Translations under genes and position numbers: made by a program
Part shown: positions 44,627-55,586 of the stretch, piece after piece
Layout of the letters: the number at the start of each line of letters is the position of its first letter
Position numbering within the stretch: the stretch's first letter is position 1
The notes under the pieces: model-generated
What the model saw: the letters and a program-made list of their open reading frames with translations, nothing else
The model's database searches: none
Told to the model about the DNA's origin: nothing
Assembly: GCA_037176885.1 (NCBI GenBank)
Contig: JAWWNJ010000009.1
Location: 248,001-312,000 of the forward strand
DNA length: 64,000 nt
Direction: 5' to 3'
Source of the DNA: Favolaschia claudopus
Taxonomy: Eukaryota; Basidiomycota; Agaricomycetes; Agaricales; Mycenaceae

Positions 44627-46121
44627 TCAAATGAGTCCAAAACTCACCGGCCAACCACTCGAGAAATCGAGTCTATTAATACCCAACTGGCGAGAAAAAA
44701 TAAATATCATGGAGCGGACACGTCGAAGGTAACATACGAAGCTTCCAGAGGAGGTGTAGTAGTGATAGACCAAGATGGGGCCATCATTGTCAGTCATTAT
44801 GTCCTGTCCTCCAGGCCCGATGATCTGTGCGAGTCCGTTATGTTGAATTCGCGACAGCAGGCAAGAACAAAAACGTACGCTGTCGTGGCTGCCCAGAACC
44901 AAGGTTCCTCCACCATTGAGAAGAGAGACACCCGCTTGGTCGACAAATCCTCCGTTCGCGCTGAATTATTGAGGTTGATTTTACAGGGCAGAAGGAACGA
45001 ACAAACGCATGGAGATAACAGATAACACGTACCTGCTCGATCGCCCAACGCGAATATTATACGTGCTGGACGTACCCTGGCAGCATTTATCCCACGAGGT
45101 AAAGAGATAGTAGAAGGATCCGGATTTATAGACGACCGACGCCTCGATGGCGCCGCCGTTGGCGGTTCGCGTGGCAAGCGAAGTGACGGAGGAGCTGGAG
45201 GGTTTGCCGGTAGAGGAGCTGAGGCTAAGAGGATAATAATTTGTTAGTTGGCGAATCAAACGATGAAGCAATACGGACGGTACGGATTTGATTCCTGTCC
45301 AGAAACTTCCGAGGGAAAGAATCCAGTTGCTGCCGTCGATGAGGAGACTGAGGAATTAATATCGGTTACAACTCTCAATCCAATTGTGGCAGAAAAGACA
45401 AGTACTTCGGGTCAATGGCCTGCAGTATCTCCTAGTAAGTGAACGCTGGTGCGGATATAACTAGATATCTCACGTTGTAAGTTGCTCCACTTGCAGTAGA
45501 CGTGACAAGTCCTTCGTTAGTGAAGCTGCCTGGCAGACCGGTGGTTGATTTCGCAAAGAAAATTGCGGACTAATCTACTATTTAGCGGCTGCGCAAAGGA
45601 ATTGAGATGAGACGGTACGTTTTGCGAGCCAAACGACGACGCGGCGTAGTATAGCTGGGATGGTACAAATAATTGAGCTGGGGTAGTCACGAAAGCAGAG
45701 TCAGAATTACATAGAATGTGTTTCCGATCACAGTGCAGTCGGGTGCCCACAGTACTCTAGCGAATAAATCAATGCGGTTCCGAGTGCAAACGACCAAAAA
45801 CACATACCCGTTCGAAGTTCCGGTGTACTTGTCGGTCCAACTAGCACCATTCGGCCACATCGATCCGCGCAGAGTCCACGCAGTGCGATCGGGAGAGGTA
45901 CGGATTTCGATTCCAACACCGGTGGCTGTGACGGATGTTCAATATTCATAATATTCGGACAGCTAGTGAATAGACGAACAAAAAACGAAATAGGTTCCAT
46001 CGGCGGACTTGCACATTGTCGGGTCGTGCACGGCCGTATTGCCGGTGACTTTCCCAGGGCCGACGACGGCGCGGCAGAGGGTTGCAAATGCAAGCAGAGG
46101 GGCGATTGAGAGTAACAGCAT
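44627..46121 (-). CDS. GH43 arabinan endo-1,5-alpha-L-arabinosidase, secreted
   Basis: Secreted enzyme that cuts the alpha-1,5-arabinan of pectin side chains. ATG 46121 starts a signal peptide (MLLLSIAPLLAFATLCRA). GH43 five-bladed propeller marks: AVHDPTMCKSADGTYFVF with the general-base Asp, RTSPDRTAW, WAPDC with the second Asp, then GGAIEASVVYKSG with the acid Glu, YYLFTSWDKCCQGT and the ribbon GVSLLNGGGTLVLGS, GPGGQDI, VYHYY, FSSGWPV. The catalytic Asp, Asp and Glu are all present. Six to eight introns of about 50 bp. The stop at 44627 is reached by reading through GTGAGT; splicing that out would give a slightly different end (stop near 44567). Role: plant cell-wall breakdown, consistent with a plant-debris feeder or symbiont. 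Confidence 0.85.
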
Positions 46122-47165
46122 TTTGTTGGGGGGAGAAATGCGCAACATGTGGAAATTTCGAACTGTCCTTATATGCGTTGGAGCGGAAACGAGAATCCCG
46201 GAAAGCGCTGGGGTGGTGCGGTCGTGTGGTTACTGGATGCGGTCATCGGCCAGTGGGATAAAGCCTGGAGAAAAGAGAGAGTTGGTTGCGCGTGGGGCGG
46301 GCCGTTACATCGTCTCACGTGTCGATGAAGTTGAGCCAGAACTGCGCAGCGTTGTTGTTCACGGGAGCGGGATGGGAAAAAATCGATAATCAAGTCATTG
46401 TTGCGCTTCTTTGACTGGGCCGGAGCTGGAGCGAAAAGCAGCGTAGAGCTTGAGACTGTTGCCGCAGTTTTGCCGGACGCGGCCCGTAACATTGGTGAAG
46501 GACAGTTTCAACTTCAGCGACTTCAACTTCGTATAGAAACTAAGAAAGAACTCAGGCTTTACGCGCAGACAGTCAGTTTTGATTCGATTAGCATTGAAGT
46601 CGCACAAAGATTAGTCAGGATCCTGGATCCCGCAACGTTGCCGCAACCTCGGTCGATTTCATGAGCTTGAACAAAGTATCGTGGTGACTCCTTTCGTCTG
46701 GTGTCCAGTGGCCGCCAATCATCAGAAATAATTGATTTCTGTGCGCTCCTTCACCCTGGATTGAACGAACTGGGGAGTGAAAACACAACATTATACGTCC
46801 CTTAGACGGTCCCTCTTTCTAGCCTTCTTGAGGCTGAGTATGGCTCCTGCCCGAGTATGAGTTTCATGGTAAATTTCGACCCTGCGGTGTTCCTTGTGCA
46901 GGAATTCTTTTGCTCAGGCGCCGGTCCAACGGGCGGAGTGAGCAAAGTCAGTCGTCGGCGATTTGAGGAGGAGAATGGTCGGAAAGAGTCGGGATTGAAG
47001 GTCGATTTCAACCAACCGAAATAATGCAGCGACGGTGATTGGCTCGGGGCCATTCGGATTGATGGCGGCTACGTCTTCGCATAAAATTTTGTGTGCTGTC
47101 ATCGGTTATACCTCTTCCTCTCCCTCCATCCTCCTCGCCTATAATACTCTTCTTTTCTCCTCAAA
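46122..47165. other. Intergenic, divergent promoters of arabinanase and cytochrome c
   Basis: Opposing frames at 46395-46664 have no family motif. A CCAAT box is listed separately. The last 100 bases before 47166 are pyrimidine-rich (CTCTTCCTCTCCCTCC), common in front of highly expressed fungal genes. Confidence 0.45.
47035..47044 (-). promoter_or_regulatory. CCAAT box (HAP complex) upstream of cytochrome c
   Basis: GTGATTGGCT at 47035-47044, the reverse of AGCCAATCAC, lies about 125 bp before the cytochrome c ATG. In fungi the Hap2/3/5 complex binds CCAAT to control respiratory genes. The site is seen; binding is inferred. Confidence 0.55.
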
Positions 47166-47774
47166 ATGCCCTTCACAGCTGGTAATTTCCTTTCTCAACG
47201 CCGCCTTACGCGTTCTCAAATCGGGTTGCAGGTGATGCCTCCAAAGGAGCTGGTCTTTTCAAGACTCGTTGCGCTCAGTGCCACACTGTACGTGTTTCGT
47301 GTTTCTTACTCGCGTTTGGCTTCGACTTAGACTTTTCATGCAGCTCGGCGCCGGCGAGCCCAACAAAGTCGGCCCTAACCTCCACGGGTGCGCTCTACGT
47401 ATTACGCGTCGCCTCTCCATTTGTGACTAGCGTTTCTCAGTATCTTTGGACGGAAAACCGGCCAGGTAGAAGGTTTCTCCTACACCGCCGCCAACGTCAA
47501 CAAGGGCATAACATGGACGAGAACACCCTCTTCGAATACCTCGAGAACCCTAAAAAGGTGGGCGCGTCATTGCTCCACTCAGGTCACCGTTTCTCATTGT
47601 TGCTTGCGCGCCACGACAGTATATTCCCGGCACCAAGATGGCCTTCGCTGGCTTGAAGAAGGACAAGGACCGGAACGACCTCATTACGCACTTGAAGGAG
47701 GCGGTATGTCTTCACCCCACTCTATTGCTTTTGCGTGTCTGACGTAGTATATTACGCGTTTTCAGACTGCATGA
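47166..47774 (+). CDS. CYC1: Cytochrome c
   Basis: Electron carrier between complexes III and IV in the mitochondrial intermembrane space. Exon 1 is only 16 bases (ATG 47166, MPFTA-G split), then an intron with GTAATT. Exon 2 gives [19 protein letters not shown], with the CxxCH haem attachment; exon 3 [15 protein letters not shown]; exon 4 [20 protein letters not shown] and [11 protein letters not shown]; exon 5 [14 protein letters not shown], carrying the axial Met; a final exon ATA with stop at 47772-47774 follows an intron. All ligands are present and the length (about 108 residues) is normal. At least five introns, tightly spaced. Confidence 0.95.
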
Positions 47775-49284
47775 ACTAGACCCACGACCTTGACGCCACG
47801 GACGGATAGACTAGACATTCCATTTAATTGTGTGGTCGTCCTTTCGCCTTTCAACCGCGGTTTATTTGATAGCATAGACACCTCGGTTTGCACATACACC
47901 CCACCTCTTATCATTATTGCATTTGGGACACACAATTTTGTTAGACGGGCGGCCGGCAAATGCTCAGGCGGGACTTCCAAAATTTTGAAGCGAATCGAGC
48001 GCGTTTCAAAACCCATGTTCCGTTCTCTGTGATGACAGCACTGTCCTAGTCTCCATGAGGCCGACGGTATCCAGAACAGGGCGACAGCCTCCGCGCACTA
48101 CGGATGCCGACTCACGGAATGCATATATCTTGAGTAACGCGGAGGCACGACAACGTGCTCATTCGGGGACCTTCGGCTGTTGTGCGAGTCTGGACTCTGG
48201 ATAGGCGCCCGCCTTCAGCAGTCTTGTACTTTGCTTGTAAGTTCTCTACATTTTGAGGCGGCACCACCACTCCTCGTGCGCACTACCTCACAAGTGTATT
48301 GTCTTTGTTTTATGTGATTTCCCCAGCGGACTAAGGTCACGAACGCCATCACCCTCCTGCCTCGTTTGGTTCCCCTCGAGTCTGAGTCTCCCCTTCTCCC
48401 ACCCCCCTCACTCCCGTTCTTTCCTTTCGTCTCTCCTTTGCGTCTTCTCTGTATATAGTCTCGTGAAAAGCTCGTCGTCTTTTCAATGTTTCACAATGAT
48501 GGCTGGCGTTCTTTTCTAATTCTATGCAGGCGAACGGCATCAATCTCCTTTGCCGTCTCCACGTTGCTCTTTTCACTTGCGTCGTATTCTGTGTATCATT
48601 TACAGGGTTTTGCATAATTCCGTGAACACACGATTTTTTATTTCCCGGGTGACGTAAGGGCCTGTCAATCAGCCGCCGCTGCCGACTGAGCAACAAACCA
48701 GCTCATAAGGAGATTTAGGGCTCAAATAGCATCTGACGAAGTTGGGATAAGAGCTTGCCCAGTCAGAATGTACCTTCCCTTTTTGCAGATGCTCTCGGCC
48801 GGTGTAGTCTGCACGAAAAATCTGACGCGGCAAGCCTGCCGCTGATTGACAGGATGTACGTAATGCGCGAAAATAAAATCGCGTGTTCACGGAATTATGC
48901 AAAACCCTGTATTAACCCCATCATTTATAATAAAGGCCTACCTTCTATAGTTCACTATCTTAGGGAGTATAAGTAATCGACGACGAGAACACCTGGCTCA
49001 GCGGTGACGACTCTCGCCTCCCTCACCTGACGAACTTCATCTGCGCTCATGACTCGTCCTCTTGTGCCAGAGATCTCAGAGATCTTACGAGTGCTGGTCG
49101 ACGAACGATCCAGCACCTGGACCGACCAAGATTACGAACAAAGAGATACGGTCTGAAACATTCGTCGCACACAAAATCCGAGTCAAAAATGCATAAAAAG
49201 GGCGATTTACAATCCTTGAAACACTGGACAACTACAATCGTCTGGTCCCGAAAACTCTATTTGCGTATCGACCAGTCAGCCGCT
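47775..49284. other. Intergenic, contains a MITE
   Basis: 1.5 kb without a gene. 48330-48470 is strongly pyrimidine-rich on the plus strand. The inverted-repeat element at 48603-48909 is listed separately. 48912-49284 forms the 3' flank of FunK1-3, with nothing recognised. Confidence 0.5.
48603..48909. mobile_element. Non-autonomous inverted-repeat element (MITE), TA target site
   Basis: A 307-bp element bounded by terminal inverted repeats of about 35 bp with one mismatch: left end CAGGGTTTTGCATAATTCCG, right end CGGAATTATGCAAAACCCTG. It is flanked on both sides by TA, the target-site duplication of Tc1/mariner/pogo-type transposons. No transposase frame inside. Near-identical ends suggest a fairly recent insertion. 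Confidence 0.85.
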
Positions 49285-52014
49285 TCACTTCCTTCCGCGC
49301 GTCACCGTTCCATCGTTTGCTTTATGCTTCTTGATTTCCCTAGAATCGGGGGCAGCATCTGAGACAGCAGTGCTGCTACCAGAAGCCAAAGCCACTTCGT
49401 CGAGCCCTGCAGCATGGGACCCGCGTTTTGCAGCCGACGCTCGAGTTACCCTCGAATTCCCCGCCTGAGAGACAGCGGGAGGGGCGGGACTCTGGTTGTT
49501 CCTGTCGGGACGGAGCTTCGGAGGGTTGAAACCGATGGCTTTATCGCCGTCTGGCCAATTGGGAAGCGCCAGGCACTCGTCAAAGGCTTGCAGGACCGCG
49601 GTATAGGTCATGGGCTCGATGCGAGCCTTCTGGTTGCGCCGCTGAAGCTGATTTTGAAGCACCACCATATCGCGCAGTTGTTCCAGTAATTCATAGAGAG
49701 GTCCGTTAATTCCGGGCTCCTGGGCCTCCGAGATCCAGTTAAATTTTGCTTTACCATCCTGTGTATCGAAGAGATCGTGGCACGCAAGAATACCGCGGAA
49801 GTGGGAATGTTCTGTATGCCGAAGCATCATCCAGACCAAAAGCCAATACACTGACTCTAAGTCATGGTACCACATGTGTTGGATTTCGGGCGAATCCCCC
49901 CCTCGAATCGTCGACGCGGCGGCTTTTGCCTGCATGTTGAGCAGTTTGATGGCAATGAACGGGAAAGTCCCCTGCGTAAAGATTAGTCAGAGTTTTACTC
50001 AGAAAAGCGAAGCGCGTACCGTAAAGTCCTTAAGACTCCTCTTGATATCCTTCATCGATTCATTGTTAACGCGGTCCGGGAAGTGAGCTTGAAGTTGCTG
50101 GAATCCGTACTCGGTAAACCCAGCGTAGTCCCAGTCGACAAGGAAGCCATCGTCCGCAACCGTCTCCGGAAACAGGATGTTGCCTTCGCTGACATCTCGA
50201 TGCAACACGCCGGCGTCAGATGCGATTTGAAGATCTGAAAGCCAGGTCAGAACTTGCAAACGAAACATGAAAAACAGAACAGACGGTAGACAGCACTCCG
50301 AAGCGCGCGAACCAGGGCTTTGGTAGAGGTGAAGTTTCTCAGTGGCTCGCCGAAAGGCGTTAAGAGGGTTCTGGTATGGCGACGTTCCAGTCCAGCCTCC
50401 TCGGGATCCATAGTGACATGAAGCAGCGACTTCCAGTCAGGGCTCGTGTCCGCAAGGTCGACACTACCATGACATCGCGCCATTCCCGCCATGTCAATGG
50501 CATTCACTTCGCAGTGTTTCGCAATGACATCATAGAAATCGACCTCTGGCCGACGGCAGGCTTGTCGCCAAGAGTCCTATAGAAGGGTGGACAGCGATGA
50601 GTTCCAGGCGGAATCTTGTGCGAGCAGAGAAACTCACCTTCAACGCGAAAACTGTTGGGGGTGATTCATATCTGTCGTCCTCGAGAACAACGCGATAGAC
50701 GCGAGTGGCACGGCCAAACAAGCTGTCTGTGATAAGGGGGGATTCCCCGAACGTAAAGCACCGGACAACCTTGTCCACCCGCTCGCCGTTCACGACGCGA
50801 AAAACGCGAGCCTTGATCCAGAGGCTGTCCTTCGTCGCAGCAGCCACGTCCTGGTACTTCTCGTTGTAAAACGGGATTTCGCAAATTGCGTCGTACATAT
50901 TCTTCTTCTCTTGCGCTGTTGGTATCGAGATGGTGTCGTCGTCGCCGACCATGTGCCCGGGGTAGGTGTTGTACATGCGATACAAGAATCGGGGAAGAAC
51001 GTCCGTGTGTTCAAGCCAATCGAAGGCTTCAGTGGCGATAAAACCGGCGCGGTCGAAGCGAAATATGCGAGCTTGGCTGCATTGGAATACTGTAACGACG
51101 TACACATGGCAAGCGCCGTGTGCAGTGAGAAGGCTTCGCGCATTCTTTGTGACTTGTACAAGCGCCTCCTGCGACTGGATGGCGGGGTTGATTTTATCCC
51201 CTTTGAAAATGTCGCGCTTGAACTTGAACTCAATGACGAGTCCGGCGTCCAACCATTCCTTGATTTTAGTAGCAATAACCCCAGGGCGACCGAGCATAGC
51301 ATCGGGCATTGTGTCGTGTTCGCCTTCATCGAGTGACGGGATCACAGTGCTGTGGGTGTCAACAACGCCTGGTTTGTTGGACGCCGGAAACTGCGCAAGC
51401 AGTTTCTCAAGATAGTCGATCTGCGATAGAGGTGAGCATCGTTATAACAATAGAAGATGACACTATACACGTACCATCGCAGGGCTTGTCGCATTCTCGT
51501 TGTGAGCAGCGCTGAGGGACTCGCGGGCTGTCAGCACAAGCTCTTCAGTGCTCTGTTGAATGTCCAAGACCGTCAATGAATCATCGACAGCCGAAGGCAG
51601 ATATTTCGTAAAGAGAGTTTCAATAGGGACTATTCCCTTGAAGCCTTTGTCCGCAGATTCTTCCCACATCATGTGAGCTAGCGGAGCGTCTTGCTTTCGG
51701 CCTTCGTGTGTGTTGTTAATAGCACGACCTGAGGGACCTCCCTTTGCGGCTCGTGGGGTGCCTGAGGGAACAGATTTTGGAAGGTTGATATCTAACGGTG
51801 TCTTGTGAAGGACGTTGGATCCCAAAGAACCGACTGCGGAGGGGGTAACAAACGCGTCAGAGAAGTTGCGAGAAGGTAGATTGCCACCCCGACGCGGTGT
51901 TTTCGGGTCGTTAGATGCAGAACGCGAGGCACCGGGAGTGGCAGGGGGAGGTGGGGTGGACGCGCCGAGTGCGCGACGAGATTCGCTCAAAGGCGGTGGG
52001 GAGCTAGTGTCCAT
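49285..52014 (-). CDS. Fungal-type protein kinase (FunK1), copy 3
   Basis: Complete FunK1 protein. Exon 1 (ATG 52014) gives a Pro/Ser/Arg-rich leader and a helical segment. Exon 2 (about 51420-50640) has MPDAMLGRPG and, 23 residues later, GLVIEFKFKRDIF, a PD-x(n)-ExK pattern, then CHVYVVTVF, FRFDRAGFIATEAFDW and GHMVGDDDTISIP. Kinase part: RATRVYRVVLEDD, VFALK followed by an intron, RRHTRTLLTPFG, DLQIASDAGVLHRDVSEGNI (catalytic loop, about 50200), LVDWDYAGF at the DFG position, and HDLESVYWLLVWMMLRHT. The tail carries KKHKAND and an Arg/Lys end, likely nuclear. Intron positions match copy 2. Closest in layout to copies 2 and 4. Upstream block shared with copy 2. Confidence 0.86.
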
Positions 52015-52770
52015 GTTAGAGTCAGTAATAGTGGCAGAAAAATAAAGGGAAACAAATATTGGACATACCAGAATTTAAAGCCTCTGTCAACCGCAAGTTG
52101 GTGGCAAGAAGAACAATGTGTCACGCACGTCACATTGTGACTGATCGTGGTTTTATTTCCAAATTTGGACATACAAGTTCAAAGCGTTGATCCCACGCAT
52201 TAAGGTGACATTGATGGAGGAGGACAAAAATTATCGTCGTGCTTCTCGAGTATAGCATGCATCAGATCCTCCAACGATATGGATTCTTGGTCAAGATTCA
52301 ATTGAAAACACAGTTAGAATTATCCCTAAACCACTCGTAGGGGGGCCCCGAGGTCCAATGTCACCACCGAAATTGAGTTAAATCCGCCACGAATTACACC
52401 CAAACCACAGCTTTGATACTCAACTTTCTGACCGGAATACTAGCGCGAGGCACAATAACCTAGATGCCCCATTTTCAATATCTACACTCTCGTAAGTACA
52501 AATGGCGGGCCGAATTCAGTGACACAATTGAACGAGCTCGGAGAAAGAGCCTGTGAGAACCATTAGATCCGCGAGGTATCTCAGGAATTGAAGGAGGGGG
52601 CCTGCTGGAATTCCCTCAACTATCAGGTACCCGGATCGTTTGGGACGTTCTCTAGATTCCACGGACAAACACACCGTCTAAGAAGTCACATACAAAGAAA
52701 ACAGCGCCAAGCAGCTATGATCCCACAGCAACAAACCAACAACAACAAGTTCATCATGAGACCAAGAAAA
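52015..52770. other. Intergenic, FunK1-3 upstream region and helicase 3' flank
   Basis: 52068-52175 is the conserved FunK1 upstream block. A 96-codon plus frame at 52588-52878 overlaps the end of the helicase gene and is not believed. Nothing else recognised. Confidence 0.45.
52068..52175 (-). promoter_or_regulatory. Conserved FunK1 upstream block, copy 3
   Basis: Counterpart of 29505-29640: ACCAGAATTTAAAGC, GGTGGCAAG, GAACAATGTGTCACGC, GTCACA, GTGACTGATCGTG, CAAGTTCAAAGCGTT. The spacing to the start codon (about 55-160 bp) is similar in the two genes. Promoter or 5' UTR role is inferred. Confidence 0.55.
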
Positions 52771-55414
52771 TTAAGCCTCCCTCCGATTGAACGCGCCGAG
52801 CGTAGCGAAAAAGCTCTTCGAAATGGAAGAAACACCGCGAGCGTAGATTTGATTGGTGTATACCTTGAACATATGTGAGCAACAAAGACAAGTGATGCGG
52901 GACAAATGAGACTCACGAGCTCATCATATATGATCGCCGGAACCTTCTTATCCGCCATAGACGATCCAGGATGGATCTTAACCACCTGCACAACGTCGGC
53001 ATCAGCGATCTCAAAATTGTCCGAGAGGAAATGAACACCCCACCGTTTGCCCCATGATCTGTTTATAAGTCCCATCCGGCGCAATAAGCGCCGCATTCTG
53101 CGCCAGCCCATGCGCAAGGCTCAACAGCACCGGCTCCTCCCTCTCCCCACAACTCACCCGCCAATCAATCCCCGCCCTCTCGCAACTAACACACAACTGC
53201 TCCCTTATCGCCGCCGCCTCCCTCAACGTTCTTTCACTGATGAAATGTGCCCTCGCCCACTCCTTCCTCGCATCCCTCCCCACCTTCCCCTTCCCCTTCG
53301 CCTCTTTCCTTCTCTCCGCTTCGCCGTCGTCATCCTCGCCGTTAACTCCCGCCGCGCGGTACGCCCTCACTGTATTCAGCAGTGTAAGATGATCCCCCGC
53401 CGGATGTATCAACGCCCTCCGTGCCTCCGCAATCTCCGCCCGCTTATCCGTTGCGTCAACGAACAGCTTCGACGACGAAGCAAGCACCGAGATGACATCG
53501 AGCACCTCCGCCGTACTCCCCAGCTCCTTCGACGCAATCACCGCCCTCGCATGCGTAGGCTCAAGCGGGAAACTCGCCATCGCGCGACCGAGGGGCGTCA
53601 GCTCCCGGTGCGAGTCAAGCGCACCAAGCAGGAAGAGCGTGCGGAGCGCAGATGATACTGCATTGAAAACCGTATGAATAACACTCCAAATATATACGAA
53701 AACAAAAGCACGCACTAGCATCATGATCCGGCATATCCATGAGATCAAGCTCCTGCAAGTCTTGACCCAGACAAAGCAGCTGCAACATCGCCTGCGCCAG
53801 GCTGCACCGCATGATCTCCGGCTCCGCGGCAGGTAACATAGCGGCGAACGCCTCCTCTGTGTACAAGCGATAGCAGAAGCCCGGTCCCTCGCGTCCCGCG
53901 CGCCCAGCTCGCTGCATAGCGCTCGATTGGGTGATGTCGCGCGTCATGAGCGTGTCGAGTCCTGAACACTCGAGAACATCAACACTCAAAAAAAAACTCG
54001 TCCTAAAAGACACGGAAAGACCTACCGCCACCCGTATTCCCCGCAAGATACCTCTTCTCCTTCCCCTTCCCGGTATCAATCACATACCTCACCCCGGGGA
54101 TCGTGATCGACGTCTCCGCAATATTCGTCGCCAAAATACACTTCCTCGCATTGTTCTGCGGCACAGCGAACACGCGGGGCATCTGCGACGCCTGCAGCGC
54201 AGCGAACATCGGCACCACCATGACTTCAGGGTGTCCTTGCGGCAGCTGGTTCGCAAACAGCTCGATGGACTTTTCGAGGCTCTCGATGTCTTCTTGACCA
54301 GGGAGGAATATCAGGACGTCTCCCGGCGGCTGGTCGATGTGGATCTGGAAGAACGTGCGCAGAGCGGCGTCGACGTAGTCCTGTTGGCCTTGCGCGGAGT
54401 GGTAGATCTTGACAGGGTGTTGGCGCCCCTTGACGTAGATGATCTTTGCACTATAGAACGAGTTAGTCCGGTACATTGTTTAACAGAGAAACCCACCCGT
54501 GAAAAAACTGGCTGAACTTCTCCGCATCGAGTGTGGCACTCATGATCACAACTTTGAGCGGATTTCTTGCTTTTCCCTTGCCCTTGCCATCTTCTCCTTT
54601 ATTGCGCAGACGCAAGATACGCTTGAGATTGGCCAGCAGCAAGTCAGTGCGTAGGGTGCGCTCGTGTGCCTCGTCGATGACGATCACGGAGTACTTGCTG
54701 AGCAAGGAATCCCCAAGGAGCTCTCTAGTGAGCATCCCATCGGTCATGTACTTGATTTTTGTTTCCGCGCTGGCGCGTTCATCGAAACGCACCGAATATC
54801 CGACGCGCGTGCCCAGTGGCTGACCTTGCTCGACGGACACGCGGCGGGCAAGGGAGATGGCGGCCACCTTTCGCGGCTGAGTGATGCCGATGATACCTTG
54901 CTCTGCGAAACCCGCATCGAGAAGATACTGCGGCACCTCTACAAGTTATCGTCAGCCGTGCGCGAGAAGATGTCGCTATAAACTCACGCGTGGTTTTGCC
55001 TGAGCCAGTCTCCCCAAGTAACACAGTGACTTCGTTGGCTATAATTTCTTGTACGAGAGCGTCCTTTCCTATTCTACGCATTATTATCAGGCTCGCGCAG
55101 ACAGAAACAATATGCCAACCTCGTGCAATAGGCAACTGCCGTCTGTGCTCCTGAATAGGTTCTAGTGGCTCTTCCGCCGGGCCAGACACACGGGGCTTCT
55201 TGCGAGGGGGTGTGCTATGCGCTTGTGGATGGTGCTTGAATGCGCCATTGCTGACATTAACGTGGCTGTTGAGGCGCTTGCGCTTGCCTATATGGTCCTC
55301 GCCGTCGCTCACGTCCACCCAATTAGGGATTGGTTTGCGTTTCGGAGTACTGTGTTTGATGGGAGAAGGCTTGAAGAGTGGGATCTTTTTTGTTGAGGTG
55401 GATGCAACAGGCAT
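52771..55414 (-). CDS. DEAH-box RNA helicase, DHX33-like
   Basis: ATP-dependent RNA helicase of the DEAH/RHA group. ATG 55414 starts a basic, Pro/Lys-rich N-terminus (KKIPLFKPSPIKH). Motif I is GETGSGKTT; then QPRKVAAISLARRVS (Ia), YMTDGMLTREL, DEAH in VIVIDEAHERTLRTD, SATLD (III), VLIFLPGQEDIE (IV), ATNIAETSITIPGV (V) and QRAGRAGREGPG (VI). A ratchet/WH domain (RELTPLGRAMASFPLEPTHA) and an OB-fold end (VKIHPGSSM, AIIYDELVYTNQIYARGVSS) follow, stop 52771-52773. Overall length about 740 residues and the short N-terminus fit DHX33/DHX35-type helicases of ribosome or splicing pathways better than Prp2/16/22. A Lys-rich insert (ERRKEAKGKGKVG) occurs before ISERTLREA. About eight exons. Looks intact. 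Confidence 0.82.
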
Positions 55415-55586
55415 GGGTGAAAGACAAGGAGAGTTGCAGTTGCGGTGGAAGACATGAAAAAAAGCTTTGGCCGATTGCTGAGGTAAGCAATGTTCCGGAT
55501 TGGGCTATCCAACGCTTTGCTTTCAACTATAATATCCACTCCAAGACTGAACTTCTTAGAACACCTGAGATCTCCATTGAACGCGC

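Noticed and set aside
53047..53655. Plus-strand Arg/Pro-rich frame of about 200 codons
   Set aside because: Shadow of the GC-rich helicase exon on the minus strand.
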